Origin: CBDCRK01 sp965220955
GTDB lineage: Bacteria > Desulfobacterota > Binatia > Bin18 > CBDCRK01
Reading direction: 5' to 3'
DNA: 64,000 bases
Assembly (NCBI GenBank): GCA_965220955.1
Contig: CBDCRK010000001.1
Span: 1-64,000, forward strand
In this document: positions 1 through 8,340 of the stretch, piece after piece
Layout of the letters: every line of letters starts with the position of its first letter
Position numbering within the stretch: position 1 is the stretch's first letter
The notes under the pieces: model-generated
What the model was told of the DNA's origin: nothing
Databases searched by the model: none
Seen by the model: only the letters and a program-made list of their open reading frames with translations
Position numbers and translations under genes: made by a program

Positions 1-2
1 CT

Positions 3-1898
3 GCGGACTCTGAGGATTCCACCTCGTCGGGATGGAGCATTGCCGACGAATCCTACGAGAGGCCTTACAACGGCGATACTTGGAGCCCGTTCTCCAATCC
101 GTTCAAACTCCGCGTCGACGGCATCGCGATTGGCAGTGCCATGAACAACGCGCCGGTCTTCACCGAGGGAACCAGCGCCACGCGCAGCGTCGCCGAGAAC
201 ACGGCATCGGGCCAGAACATCGGCGCCCCCGTCACGGCAACGGATGCGGACACGAGCGACAGGCTTTTCTACAATACCTGGGGGGGCGGGATAGACGCGC
301 TTTCGTTCTCGGTCAATCCCTCGACCGGCCAGCTCCGGACCAGCGCCCCGCTCAACTACGAGACGCAATCCAGCTATGAGGTAAGGGTTTCGGTCTCCGA
401 CGGCAACGGCGGCGCGGACCGCATCAACGTGACTATCAACGTCACGGATGAGGACGAGCCCAACAACGCGCCGACCTTCACCGAGGGAAGCACCACCACG
501 CGCAGCGTCGCCGAGAACACGGCATCGGGCCAGAACATCGGCGCCCCCGTCACGGCAACGGATGCGGACACGAGCGACACGCTGACCTACACCCTGGGCG
601 GGACGGACGCGAGTTCGTTCTCGATCAATAACTCGACCGGCCAGCTTCTGACCAGCGCCGCGCTCGACTACGAGACGAAATCCTCCTATGCAGTAACGGT
701 CACGGTTTCCGACGGCAAGGGCGGCTCGGACAGCATCAACGTGACCATCAACGTCACGGCGGACCGGGTGGCGCTGGTGGCGCTCTACAACGCCACCGGC
801 GGCGCGGACTGGACGCGCAAAAGGAACTGGTTGAGCAACGAGGCCCTCTCGGAATGGTACGGGGTCGAAACGGACGAGGACGGCCGCGTCACGGCTCTGC
901 GTCTCGTCGCGAATGAGTTGAGCGGGGCGATCCCGGCGGAGCTGGGGAACTTGACCAACCTCCGGATCCTGTCTCTCTCCACGAATGGGTTTGGGTTGAG
1001 CGGGGCGATCCCGGCGGAGCTGGGGAACTTGACCAACCTCCGGATCCTGACTCTCGCCGCGAATGGGTTGAGCGGGGAAATCCCAGCCGAGCTGGGGAAC
1101 TTGACCAATCTTGAGGGGCTGGATCTCTTACAGAATGAGTTGAGCGGGGAGATCCCGGCGGAGCTGGGGAACTTGGCCAACCTTGAGTTGCTGTATCTCC
1201 ACAGAAATGAATTGAGCGGGGAGGTCCCGGCCGAGCTATGGGACTTGGCCAACCTTGAGTTGCTGTATCTCAACGACAATAATGAGTTGACTGGGGCGAT
1301 CCCGGCAGAGCTGAGAGACCTGGCCAACCTCGAGGAGTTCGACATTAGCAACACAGGGTTATGTGCGCCGTCGGGTGCTGCATTTCAGGCGTGGCTGGCA
1401 ACGATCGATTTCGAGGGAGCCGTCTGCGCCCCCCGGCCTCGAGGAGGAGGCAGCGGCGGCGGTGGTGGCGGCGGCGGCCCCCCGCCTCCCGAGCCCGAGG
1501 GCCTGAATCTAAGCACTACGGCTACCTTTGTAGACAGCGAGGTTCCCAGCTCAGCTAACAACTCTTTCTATGTCACCTTACTGGAGACCAATCCCACAGA
1601 AGAGGGGGATTATACCTTTAGGGCCTGCACGCTCAATGGAGAGCCGGCCGATGGCGCGGTCAGGGTGGGGAACTGCCAGTGGACTGAGTTTGTGGACAAG
1701 GGGTTTAATCTATTGTACTTCAGATTCAACTGGGGAGAGGTAGGGACGGAAGCAGTATGGGGACAATTCTGTCTGTTGAACGAGTATGGGGCAGGTAAGT
1801 GGGTCAGGTTTTTCACGGCTGATGGAAGTGCTCAGAGTGTAGTAGGGTCGGCCAGTGGTGACATCTCCTACTCGGGTGAGAGTTTGGAATTTCCCTAG
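3..1898 (+). CDS. Cadherin-like / leucine-rich-repeat surface protein, 5' partial
   Basis: The reading frame is open from the left edge (base 3) without a stop before the ATG at 141, so the true start lies outside the window. The pre-141 peptide, rich in Ser, Trp and Asp and ending KLRVDGIA, resembles the choice-of-anchor domains seen at repeat borders in marine surface proteins. Next come two cadherin-like repeats of 106 residues, each ending in an INVTINVT strand, then a leucine-rich-repeat block of the plant type (LSGEIPAELGNLTNL spacing). A Gly-rich then Pro-rich linker (GGGSGGGG, PPPPEPEG) leads to a C-terminal beta-rich domain of unknown kind. Function is probably adhesion or ligand binding outside the cell; no signal peptide or anchor can be checked because the N-terminus is missing. 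The DNA is visibly more GC-rich than the following genes, which could mean transfer or just repeat-driven bias. Confidence 0.85.
   Translation, partial: ADSEDSTSSGWSIADESYERPYNGDTWSPFSNPFKLRVDGIAIGSAMNNAPVFTEGTSATRSVAENTASGQNIGAPVTATDADTSDRLFYNTWGGGIDALSFSVNPSTGQLRTSAPLNYETQSSYEVRVSVSDGNGGADRINVTINVTDEDEPNNAPTFTEGSTTTRSVAENTASGQNIGAPVTATDADTSDTLTYTLGGTDASSFSINNSTGQLLTSAALDYETKSSYAVTVTVSDGKGGSDSINVTINVTADRVALVALYNATGGADWTRKRNWLSNEALSEWYGVETDEDGRVTALRLVANELSGAIPAELGNLTNLRILSLSTNGFGLSGAIPAELGNLTNLRILTLAANGLSGEIPAELGNLTNLEGLDLLQNELSGEIPAELGNLANLELLYLHRNELSGEVPAELWDLANLELLYLNDNNELTGAIPAELRDLANLEEFDISNTGLCAPSGAAFQAWLATIDFEGAVCAPRPRGGGSGGGGGGGGPPPPEPEGLNLSTTATFVDSEVPSSANNSFYVTLLETNPTEEGDYTFRACTLNGEPADGAVRVGNCQWTEFVDKGFNLLYFRFNWGEVGTEAVWGQFCLLNEYGAGKWVRFFTADGSAQSVVGSASGDISYSGESLEFP
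144..779 (+). repeat. Two tandem cadherin-coding repeats, 318-bp period
   Basis: The motif AACAACGCGCCG starts at 144 and again at 462, giving a period of 318 bp (106 codons). A stretch of about 78 bp beginning CGCAGCGTCGCCGAGAAC is identical in the two copies, while the second half of copy 1 has diverged (FYNTWGGGIDAL against TYTLGGTDAS). Uneven identity of this sort points to recent duplication or gene conversion at the 5' half of the unit. Confidence 0.85.
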
Positions 1899-2110
1899 CT
1901 TATAGCGAGAGAGGCTCAGGGATAGGGCCGAGTCTAGCTACTGACTGGCCCAAGTACAGCAAGCCAAACCACAGCAAGCCAAAACCCTTGACTGGACACA
2001 AACCGCACTGAGGGTTGAGCTCTCCATCTTAAGTAGTTGATGATTTTATGGACGTGACCAATACGGCCCGGCGAAGGATTTTGACGGCAGTTTAATTTCG
2101 ACGACTAAGG

Positions 2111-2147
2111 TGCCCTGGGGAGATGAGGAGGGAGACCCCCCAGGGCA
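2111..2147 (+). terminator. Stem-loop in the gap after the surface-protein gene
   Basis: TGCCCTGGGG (2111-2120) pairs perfectly with CCCCAGGGCA (2138-2147) around a 17-base purine-rich loop. There is no T-run after it, so a rho-independent terminator is possible but not certain. The rest of 1899-2110 holds no recognisable gene; it has a short direct repeat, CAGCAAGCCAAA, twice near 1957-1982. Confidence 0.4.
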
Positions 2148-2215
2148 AAGGGCAGGAGCAACGATTTTCTCCTACCACACTGGTGTTCTGACTAACGGCC
2201 GCTGACCGAATATAT

Positions 2216-2276
2216 GGTAGTGTCTTAGTTTGAAAAATTTTGACCAACAGCCTACCTCTCAAACTGAGACACTACC
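2216..2276. repeat. Miniature inverted-repeat element (MITE-like)
   Basis: GGTAGTGTCTTAGTTTGA (2216-2233) and TCAAACTGAGACACTACC (2259-2276) form an 18-bp inverted repeat with a single mismatch around a 25-base centre. Ends with a TAGTGTC core and this length look like IS terminal repeats brought together, that is, a non-autonomous element or a deletion remnant. No clear target-site duplication is visible. It lies about 110 bp upstream of the CoA-transferase start and could alter that gene's transcription. Confidence 0.6.
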
Positions 2277-2385
2277 TGTATTTCCTCTTCTTCTCTGTCT
2301 CTGCGCATGGCTTTGACATTCTTTCTCCATCTGGTCTATTGTCCTGTAGAGTTGAGCAACAGCCCAGAAAGACAAGGAGGGTCCT

Positions 2386-3693
2386 ATGGATTGGCGTGAG
2401 ACCTGCGGCAATAAGCTGGTTTCGGCAGCCGAGGCTGTCAAAGTGATCAAGCCTGGAGACACAGTACAGGTCAACTGGCTTCATGGCACCCCGTTTTCCC
2501 TCTGTGAGGCTCTGCTGGAGCACAAGGACGAACTACGCGATGTCAAGGTGTGCCACATAGCTCCCGCGTTCGACTGGAACCGTCCGGAGGTGGAGGATGC
2601 CTTTGAGCTGCAAACTGCCTATCTGGGAGCCACCATGCGACCGGCCATGGCCAAAGGTCAGGTGGAGTTTATCCCGGTGGCTTACTACCGTCACCAGGAG
2701 CTACCTCCAGGCGTGAAGTGTGACATTTTTCTGACTAGCGTCTCCCCGCCTGACCGTCACGGTTACTGCAGTTATGGCACCAGCCTATTCATGTCCAAGA
2801 CTATGGCCGCAGCTGCCGGGACGGTAGTTGCCGAGGTACACGAAGATTTTGTTCGCACCGCTGGAGAAAACTTTATTCATATCTCTGAAATTGACTACTT
2901 GGTCGAGACCACGGGTCCTTCTTTTACCATTCCGGCTACCCCACGTAACGAAGAAGAGGTGATGGCAACAGAGGTTATTTGTACGCTAGTAGCCAACGAG
3001 TTGATTCAGGATGGCAACACAGTACAAATTGGCCTGGGGAGTGTTTCCTCCCCACTAGGAATGTACCTGGGTAACAAGAATGACCTTGGCATCCAGACCG
3101 AGGTCATTCCCGGAGGAGTAGCCAATTTGGTAAAAGCCGGGGTGGTAACGGGTAAGTATAAATCCTGGCATCCGGGTAAGGTGGTGGCCAGCGGCTTTAT
3201 TGGCGCTCTACCTGAAGAGCTGCCTATTATTGATAATAACCCGACTTTTGAATTGTATGACTTCACTTATACGGACGACCTGCGCTACTTGGTGCAGCAG
3301 AAAAATTTCATTGCGGTGAACAATGGTCTGGCCATTGACCTGACTGGCCAGACTTGCTCTGAGTCTCTGGGTCCTCACATGTTCACCGGCGTTGGTGGGC
3401 AGACCGTGTTTGCCATTGCCGCAACCTATGCCGAGACGGGCAAGTCTATTATTGTGACCCCCTCGAGCTCCATTGTGCAGGGGAAACGGGTCTCCCGCAT
3501 TGTGCCTATGCTGGCTGAGGGTTCGGTTGTTACTGCCCAGCGGGCCTTTGTTGACTATGTAGTGACCGAGTATGGGATTGCCCACCTCAAGGGTAAGAGT
3601 ATTAAGCAGCGGGCCGGGGCGCTGGTCGAGATTGCCCATCCAGAATTCCGGGAGATTCTAAGGAGCGAAGCAAAGAAGCTGTATCATCTGTAG
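2386..3693 (+). CDS. Acetyl-CoA hydrolase / 4-hydroxybutyrate CoA-transferase family protein
   Basis: 435-residue family I-type CoA-transferase of the acetyl-CoA hydrolase / 4-hydroxybutyrate CoA-transferase group. It probably moves CoA between acyl-CoA and a free carboxylic acid in the cytoplasm. Visible hallmarks are GLGSVSSPLGMYL (acyl/CoA-binding loop region), TEVIPGGVANL, the GVGGQ loop near residue 345, and the C-terminal VTEYGIAHLKGKS...RAGALVEIAHPEFRE block that defines the family. Length fits the family. The start is supported by AAGGAGG seven bases upstream. Substrate cannot be read from sequence; the catabolic genes that follow suggest a small organic acid from their pathway. It stands alone, with about 110 bp before the next gene. 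Confidence 0.85.
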   Translation: MDWRETCGNKLVSAAEAVKVIKPGDTVQVNWLHGTPFSLCEALLEHKDELRDVKVCHIAPAFDWNRPEVEDAFELQTAYLGATMRPAMAKGQVEFIPVAYYRHQELPPGVKCDIFLTSVSPPDRHGYCSYGTSLFMSKTMAAAAGTVVAEVHEDFVRTAGENFIHISEIDYLVETTGPSFTIPATPRNEEEVMATEVICTLVANELIQDGNTVQIGLGSVSSPLGMYLGNKNDLGIQTEVIPGGVANLVKAGVVTGKYKSWHPGKVVASGFIGALPEELPIIDNNPTFELYDFTYTDDLRYLVQQKNFIAVNNGLAIDLTGQTCSESLGPHMFTGVGGQTVFAIAATYAETGKSIIVTPSSSIVQGKRVSRIVPMLAEGSVVTAQRAFVDYVVTEYGIAHLKGKSIKQRAGALVEIAHPEFREILRSEAKKLYHL

Positions 3694-3808
3694 AGGCAAC
3701 TTCCCAAAGCAGGGCTGACTCGAACCTCTGCGCGGGAATGACGGAGTGTACCAATTTTATGTGGTCTAATTTAGAGTGCTACTTGCTCTTAAGTACAAAG
3801 GAAAGCCC

Positions 3809-5869
3809 ATGACGCATAAACACACCAATCGTCTTGTTCATGAAACTAGCCCCTATCTGCAGCAGCATGCTCACAATCCCGTAGACTGGTACCCGTGGGG
3901 AGAAGAAGCTTTCTCTAGAGCCCGAGCCGAGAATAAGCCTCTTCTTTTAAGTGTTGGCTACTCGGCCTGCCACTGGTGCCATGTTATGGAGCACGAGTCC
4001 TTTGAGAATGAAGAGATTGCCAAGTTGATGAACCAACTCTTCATCAACATTAAAGTAGACCGAGAGGAACGGCCTGATCTTGATGAGATCTATATGAATG
4101 CGGTGCAGATGCTGACCGGTCGGGGCGGGTGGCCCATGACAGTTTTTCTCACACCGGAGGGCAAACCCTTTTATGGAGGCACCTATTTCCCCCCGGTGGA
4201 TCGTCACAACCTGCCGGGATTTCCCCGTATTCTCAGCGCTGTGGCCCAGGCCTATCAGGATAAACCTCAAGAGGTTGAGAATACCACCAGTCAGATCTTG
4301 GGCAACCTGGAGCGTCTGGGTCAAAGTCAGGAGTCTACACGCCCCTTTAGCCCGGAGACCCTGGCTAAGGCTGCTACTAGCCTGGCCCAGCATGTTGACC
4401 ATGTCCATGGCGGCCTGGGAGGAGCCCCCAAGTTTCCTAACAGCATGGTTTTCTCTCTGTTCCTGCGTCACTGTCGGAAAAGTAAAGATGAGCAATTTCT
4501 TCAGATGGTCAGGCATACTTTGCAAAAAATGGCCGAAGGGGGAGTCTACGATCATCTCGGTGGTGGGTTCCATCGGTACTCGGTGGATGAGAAATGGCTG
4601 GTTCCCCATTTTGAAAAAATGCTCTACGATAACGCTCTCCTGACCCGTCTCTACTTAGAAACCTACCAGGTTACTGGCGATCCTTTTCTCCGAGGAGTTG
4701 TCGAGGAGACGCTTACCTATGTGATGCGCGAGATGCTTCACCCTGAGGGTGGGTTTTATTCGACCCAGGATGCGGACAGCGAGGGGGAGGAAGGCAAATT
4801 CTTTGTCTGGACGCAGGATGAAGTCATGGGTCTTTTGGGTGATGAGAGCGGTGAAATTTTCTGCCGCTATTACGATGTAACCGATGCGGGAAACTTTGAG
4901 CATAAGAATATTCTCCACCCCACGCTTACTCTAGAACAGCTGGCTAAGCTCTTCCGTCGCCAGGAAAAGGAAACGACTCAACTCCTGGCTGAGGCTAGAC
5001 AAAAGCTCTTTGTAGAAAGAGAAAAGCGCGAGAAACCACTACGTGACGATAAAATTCTGACCAGCTGGAACGGGCTAATGCTTCCTGTCTTTGTCGAGGC
5101 CTACAAAGTATTAGGGAACCCACGCTATCTGGAGGTTGCCCAGAAGACTACGGACTTTATTATCCAGAACCTCTACAAAGAGGGTCGTCTCCTCCATTGC
5201 TATAAGGACGGTCAGGCAAAATTCAACGCTTATCTTGACGATTACTCTCTGTTTAGTGCTGCCCTTATTGACCTGTTTGAAGCTACTTTTGACCAGAGCT
5301 ATCTTGATCGGGCAAGGGGTTTGACGGACACCATGCTCGATCTTTTCTGGGACAACAAGGAAGGTGGCTTCTTTTATACCAGTAAAGACCAACGCGACCT
5401 TATTGTTCGTTCCAAATCGGCCTATGACGGTTCGACTCCCTCGGGTCAGTCGGCGGCTGTGTATAACTTGCTTCGCCTTTTCCATTACACCGAGAGGCCG
5501 GAATATGTGGAAAAAGCCGAAAGGGTACTAAAACTTCTCTATGATCCCATGGAGCAAAACCCTTTTGGTTTCAGCTACCTGCTCAGCGCTTTGGATTTCT
5601 ATTTGCATAAGCCCAAGGAGGTCGTCCTTTTGGGACCTAAGGAGGCGCCGGAAACCAGGGCCATGCTATCCCGCATTCATAGCCTTTTTGTTCCTAACAA
5701 AACCCTCCGCCTGTTTGACCCCCAGGAGTCGTCTGGAACACAGCGGCCTTCATGGCTGGAGGGTAGGGCACAGGTTGATGGCAAGCTTACTATTTATGTC
5801 TGTGAAAACTTTACCTGTTCTTTGCCAGTGACGGAGTGGGAACCGCTTAAGGAGTTGTTGCTACAGTAA
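3809..5869 (+). CDS. DUF255 thioredoxin-domain protein (YyaL / SPATA20 family)
   Basis: About 686 residues. The N-terminal thioredoxin-like domain has the family signature: NRLVHETSPYLQQHAHNPVDWYPWG, then a CHWCHVMEHESF active-site-like CxxC (about residues 45-60) and RGGWPMTVFLTP. The rest is an alpha/alpha-barrel of glycosidase-like fold (KFPNS, GGGFHRYSVDEKW, HFEKMLYDNALL, QDADSEGEEGKFFVWT, DDKILTSWNGLM). The family is widespread and its biochemical role is unsettled; a redox or sugar-related role is often assumed. An in-frame ATG at 3776 would add 11 residues, but the ATG at 3809 has an AAAGGAAA ribosome site and starts the conserved block, so it is preferred. Confidence 0.9.
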   Translation: MTHKHTNRLVHETSPYLQQHAHNPVDWYPWGEEAFSRARAENKPLLLSVGYSACHWCHVMEHESFENEEIAKLMNQLFINIKVDREERPDLDEIYMNAVQMLTGRGGWPMTVFLTPEGKPFYGGTYFPPVDRHNLPGFPRILSAVAQAYQDKPQEVENTTSQILGNLERLGQSQESTRPFSPETLAKAATSLAQHVDHVHGGLGGAPKFPNSMVFSLFLRHCRKSKDEQFLQMVRHTLQKMAEGGVYDHLGGGFHRYSVDEKWLVPHFEKMLYDNALLTRLYLETYQVTGDPFLRGVVEETLTYVMREMLHPEGGFYSTQDADSEGEEGKFFVWTQDEVMGLLGDESGEIFCRYYDVTDAGNFEHKNILHPTLTLEQLAKLFRRQEKETTQLLAEARQKLFVEREKREKPLRDDKILTSWNGLMLPVFVEAYKVLGNPRYLEVAQKTTDFIIQNLYKEGRLLHCYKDGQAKFNAYLDDYSLFSAALIDLFEATFDQSYLDRARGLTDTMLDLFWDNKEGGFFYTSKDQRDLIVRSKSAYDGSTPSGQSAAVYNLLRLFHYTERPEYVEKAERVLKLLYDPMEQNPFGFSYLLSALDFYLHKPKEVVLLGPKEAPETRAMLSRIHSLFVPNKTLRLFDPQESSGTQRPSWLEGRAQVDGKLTIYVCENFTCSLPVTEWEPLKELLLQ

Positions 5870-5902
5870 AAAAATGATGTCACGTTTTTGCGTAGGTGAG
5901 CC

Positions 5903-6484
5903 ATGCGAGCGCTAGGGATTGTCCTGCAGGTTTTCTTATTTCTGGCTCTCATTTTTGCCTCTCTGCTTGTTGGGGGCCTTATCACCAACCGCCTGCCGCT
6001 TACCGACCCCCCTGGGGTGGGTAAGCGCCTCTCAACTTATCTGGGCACGCATGTGGCAGAGACTACCCCAGACTCTGAGTTTCCTGAACTGCGGCTACGT
6101 CGTTATCAGACTCCGCCGGAGCTGCTTTTCGATATTGCCCGCCGAGCCGTAGAGGGCCTGCGTTGGGAGACTGCGGTACTGGACGCAGATAAGAAAGAGA
6201 TCCAGGCAGTGGTAACAACGAAGATCTGGCACTTTAAGGATGATGTTGCCATTCAAATTCAACCTGCCCCACAGGGAGGAAGTTCTCTTTATGTGCGCTC
6301 GGTCTCACGTGTGGGTAAGGGAGATCTAGGGGCAAACTCCCGCCATGTTATGGACCTGCACGCTCGTGTGGAGAGTATTCTTCCCCCCGGCGCGCTTGTC
6401 TCGCCTAGTGCGTCAGCCCCGCCGGAATCATCTGAGTCTCCACAATCGCCCGATGCTACTGACACCCAGAGTGAGGAAGAATGA
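5903..6484 (+). CDS. DUF1499 domain-containing membrane-anchored protein
   Basis: 193 residues: one N-terminal membrane segment or uncleaved signal (LGIVLQVFLFLALIFASLLVGGL), then a DUF1499 domain with its usual LRLRRYQTPPELLFDIARRAV, VTTKIWHFKDDVAIQI and SRVGKGDLGANSRHV blocks, and a Ser/Pro/Glu-rich tail. The domain function is unknown. It starts 33 bp after the DUF255 gene on the same strand and may be cotranscribed. Confidence 0.8.
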   Translation: MRALGIVLQVFLFLALIFASLLVGGLITNRLPLTDPPGVGKRLSTYLGTHVAETTPDSEFPELRLRRYQTPPELLFDIARRAVEGLRWETAVLDADKKEIQAVVTTKIWHFKDDVAIQIQPAPQGGSSLYVRSVSRVGKGDLGANSRHVMDLHARVESILPPGALVSPSASAPPESSESPQSPDATDTQSEEE

Positions 6485-6532
6485 GGGGTTTGCGGGGGAA
6501 CCGTTGCTCTAATTGGTCAAAAGGAGGGAAGC

Positions 6533-7414
6533 GTGGAAAAAAAGGTAAATTTTTATAGCCAAGGAGTATCTATAGAGGGAGTGTTATATCTTCCAGACGG
6601 ACTGGCCACAGGCGAGAAGAAGCCTGGGATCGTGCTCTGTCATGGTTTTACCGCGGTCAAAGAGTTAATTCTTCCCGAGGTTGCCAAGCGGTTTACTGAT
6701 CTTGGCTATGCAGCCCTTATTTTTGACTACCGGTTTCTTGGTGGTAGCGGTGGAGAGCCACGCCGTCGTATCCTGCCTCTGTATCAGATTGAGGATATCC
6801 GTAATGCGGTTACTTTCCTCCAGCTCCAGCCTGAAGTGGCGGCTGAGCGCATTGGTCTTTTTGGTGTGAGTCTCGGTGGAGCTATGGTTTCCTATGCGGC
6901 GGGAGTGGAAGAGCGGGTCAAGTGCACAATAAGCATGTGCGGCATTGGTGACTGCGGCAGGTGGATCAGGGATTCCAGCCGCCTCTGGGAGTGGAACGAG
7001 CTACTCAAGCAGGTTGAAGAGGACCGAGGCGAACGAGTAGTGAACAATCGCGTTCGCTATGTTCAGGCATCTGAGATTGTTCCTGAACCGCCCAGCACCC
7101 AAGCACTGTTTACGGACATTGTGAAGCGCTACCCGCAGTGGAGCCGGGAGATTACCTTTGAGTCTGCCGAGGCGCTGATTGCCTTCAAACCGGAGTCCGT
7201 TGTCCACAAGATTGCCCCGCGGGCCATGATGTGGGTGCATGGGGATGCGGATGACCGCGTTTCGCCCGAAGAGTCAAAATCTATGTATGCCCAGGCTCAG
7301 GAGCCCAAGAGGCTGATCTTCATGCCCGGCTTTGGACACAGTGACATCCTGGTTGGTGCTGGCCTGGAGAAAATTCTGCCAGAAATAGCCAGCTGGTATG
7401 GGGAGCATCTGTAA
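6533..7414 (+). CDS. Alpha/beta hydrolase (dienelactone hydrolase-like / S9 esterase type)
   Basis: 293 residues with a GTG start preceded by AAGGAGGG. Oxyanion region LCHGFTAVKE, nucleophile elbow GVSLGGAM (Ser about 116), acid in HGDADDRVSPEE and His in GFGHSD complete an intact catalytic triad. It is probably a cytoplasmic esterase or C-C bond hydrolase. A second hydrolase follows after 28 bp, then an LLM oxidoreductase and a dehydrogenase, so it probably belongs to one catabolic operon of unknown substrate. Confidence 0.85.
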   Translation: MEKKVNFYSQGVSIEGVLYLPDGLATGEKKPGIVLCHGFTAVKELILPEVAKRFTDLGYAALIFDYRFLGGSGGEPRRRILPLYQIEDIRNAVTFLQLQPEVAAERIGLFGVSLGGAMVSYAAGVEERVKCTISMCGIGDCGRWIRDSSRLWEWNELLKQVEEDRGERVVNNRVRYVQASEIVPEPPSTQALFTDIVKRYPQWSREITFESAEALIAFKPESVVHKIAPRAMMWVHGDADDRVSPEESKSMYAQAQEPKRLIFMPGFGHSDILVGAGLEKILPEIASWYGEHL

Positions 7415-7442
7415 GAGTGAACACTATAAAGGGGGTTAGGGA

Positions 7443-8228
7443 ATGGCAACGTTTGAGGAAGAATTTGTTGAGTTGAGCGGAGCCAAAATCCAGCTGATCC
7501 GTGGAGGACAAGGGCAGCCCCTGCTGCTTCTTCATGGAGCGGGTGGCAATCCTGGCTGGTTACAGTTTCATGATCTATTAGCCAAAAATTTTGACCTCTA
7601 TCTTCCCACCCATCCGGGCTTTGGGCGCTCGCTACGTCCGCCTTGGCTCGACACCATACCCGATATGGTGGATTTTTATATGGACTTTCTTGATCGGTTC
7701 GGTCTCGACCGAGTGCCGGTTGTGGGCTTTTCTATGGGTGGATGGTTAGCCGCCGAACTAGCGGCCACCTGCCCAGAGCGCCTCTCGAAGTTGGTGTTGG
7801 TAGACGCGGTAGGCCTCAAGGTCGAAGGGGCAGACATTGCCGACATTTTTCTCCTCACCCCGCAGGAACTCATGCCTCTGGTGTTTCATGACCTGAACCA
7901 AGTGGCTGAGCGGGAGAAACTTTTTCCTGCTAAACCCACTCCGGAGGAGATTGAACTCAGAGATAACAGCCAGGTTATGGCCCAGTTCTTGGGCTGGAAG
8001 CCGTACATGCATAATCCCAAGCTGATCCATCGCCTGCGCCGGGTAAAAATTCCCACCCAGGTTGTGTGGGGAAAGCAAGATGGCTTGGTGCCGCTTCGTC
8101 ATGGCGAGGCCTACCGTGATGCCATCCCCAGTGCTGCATTGAAAGTCATAGACCGCTGTGGTCATGCTCCGCAGCTTGAGCGGCCGGCAGAGTTTGTGGC
8201 GCTGGTAGAGGAGTTTCTGCTGAGGTAA
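7443..8228 (+). CDS. Alpha/beta hydrolase (meta-cleavage-product hydrolase type)
   Basis: 261 residues. LLLHGAGGNPGWLQF carries the oxyanion region, GFSMGGWLAAELA the nucleophile elbow (Ser about 99), WGKQDGLVP the acid and CGHAPQLERP the catalytic histidine, so the triad is complete. Size and motifs fit BphD/MhpC-like hydrolases and general esterases; the two cannot be told apart here. It is cotranscribed with the hydrolase upstream and the LLM oxidoreductase downstream, judging by spacing. Confidence 0.85.
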   Translation: MATFEEEFVELSGAKIQLIRGGQGQPLLLLHGAGGNPGWLQFHDLLAKNFDLYLPTHPGFGRSLRPPWLDTIPDMVDFYMDFLDRFGLDRVPVVGFSMGGWLAAELAATCPERLSKLVLVDAVGLKVEGADIADIFLLTPQELMPLVFHDLNQVAEREKLFPAKPTPEEIELRDNSQVMAQFLGWKPYMHNPKLIHRLRRVKIPTQVVWGKQDGLVPLRHGEAYRDAIPSAALKVIDRCGHAPQLERPAEFVALVEEFLLR

Positions 8229-8340
8229 ACGTATAGCGATTAGCAATTCGCCATCAGCCTCATTCATTCAGAAATTGGCAGCTGATTGTCGCCGGCTAAA
8301 GGCTTACATCCAGAGATTGGCACAAAACAAGGAGGGGAAC

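Noticed and set aside
785..1354. Long minus-strand frame opposite the leucine-rich repeats
   Set aside because: It is a mirror of the repetitive LRR coding DNA; the peptide is low-complexity (repeated KFPSSAGI) with no domain or ribosome site.
2240..2446. Plus-strand frame overlapping the CoA-transferase start
   Set aside because: It runs through the inverted-repeat element and the start of a well-supported gene in another frame.
3700..3740. tRNA-like T-arm sequence (GGTTCGAGTC on the minus strand)
   Set aside because: No acceptor, D-arm or anticodon stem can be folded around it within the 82-bp gap.
3947..4609. 220-codon minus-strand frame inside the DUF255 gene
   Set aside because: The plus-strand protein matches a known family along its whole length; the antisense peptide has no recognisable features.
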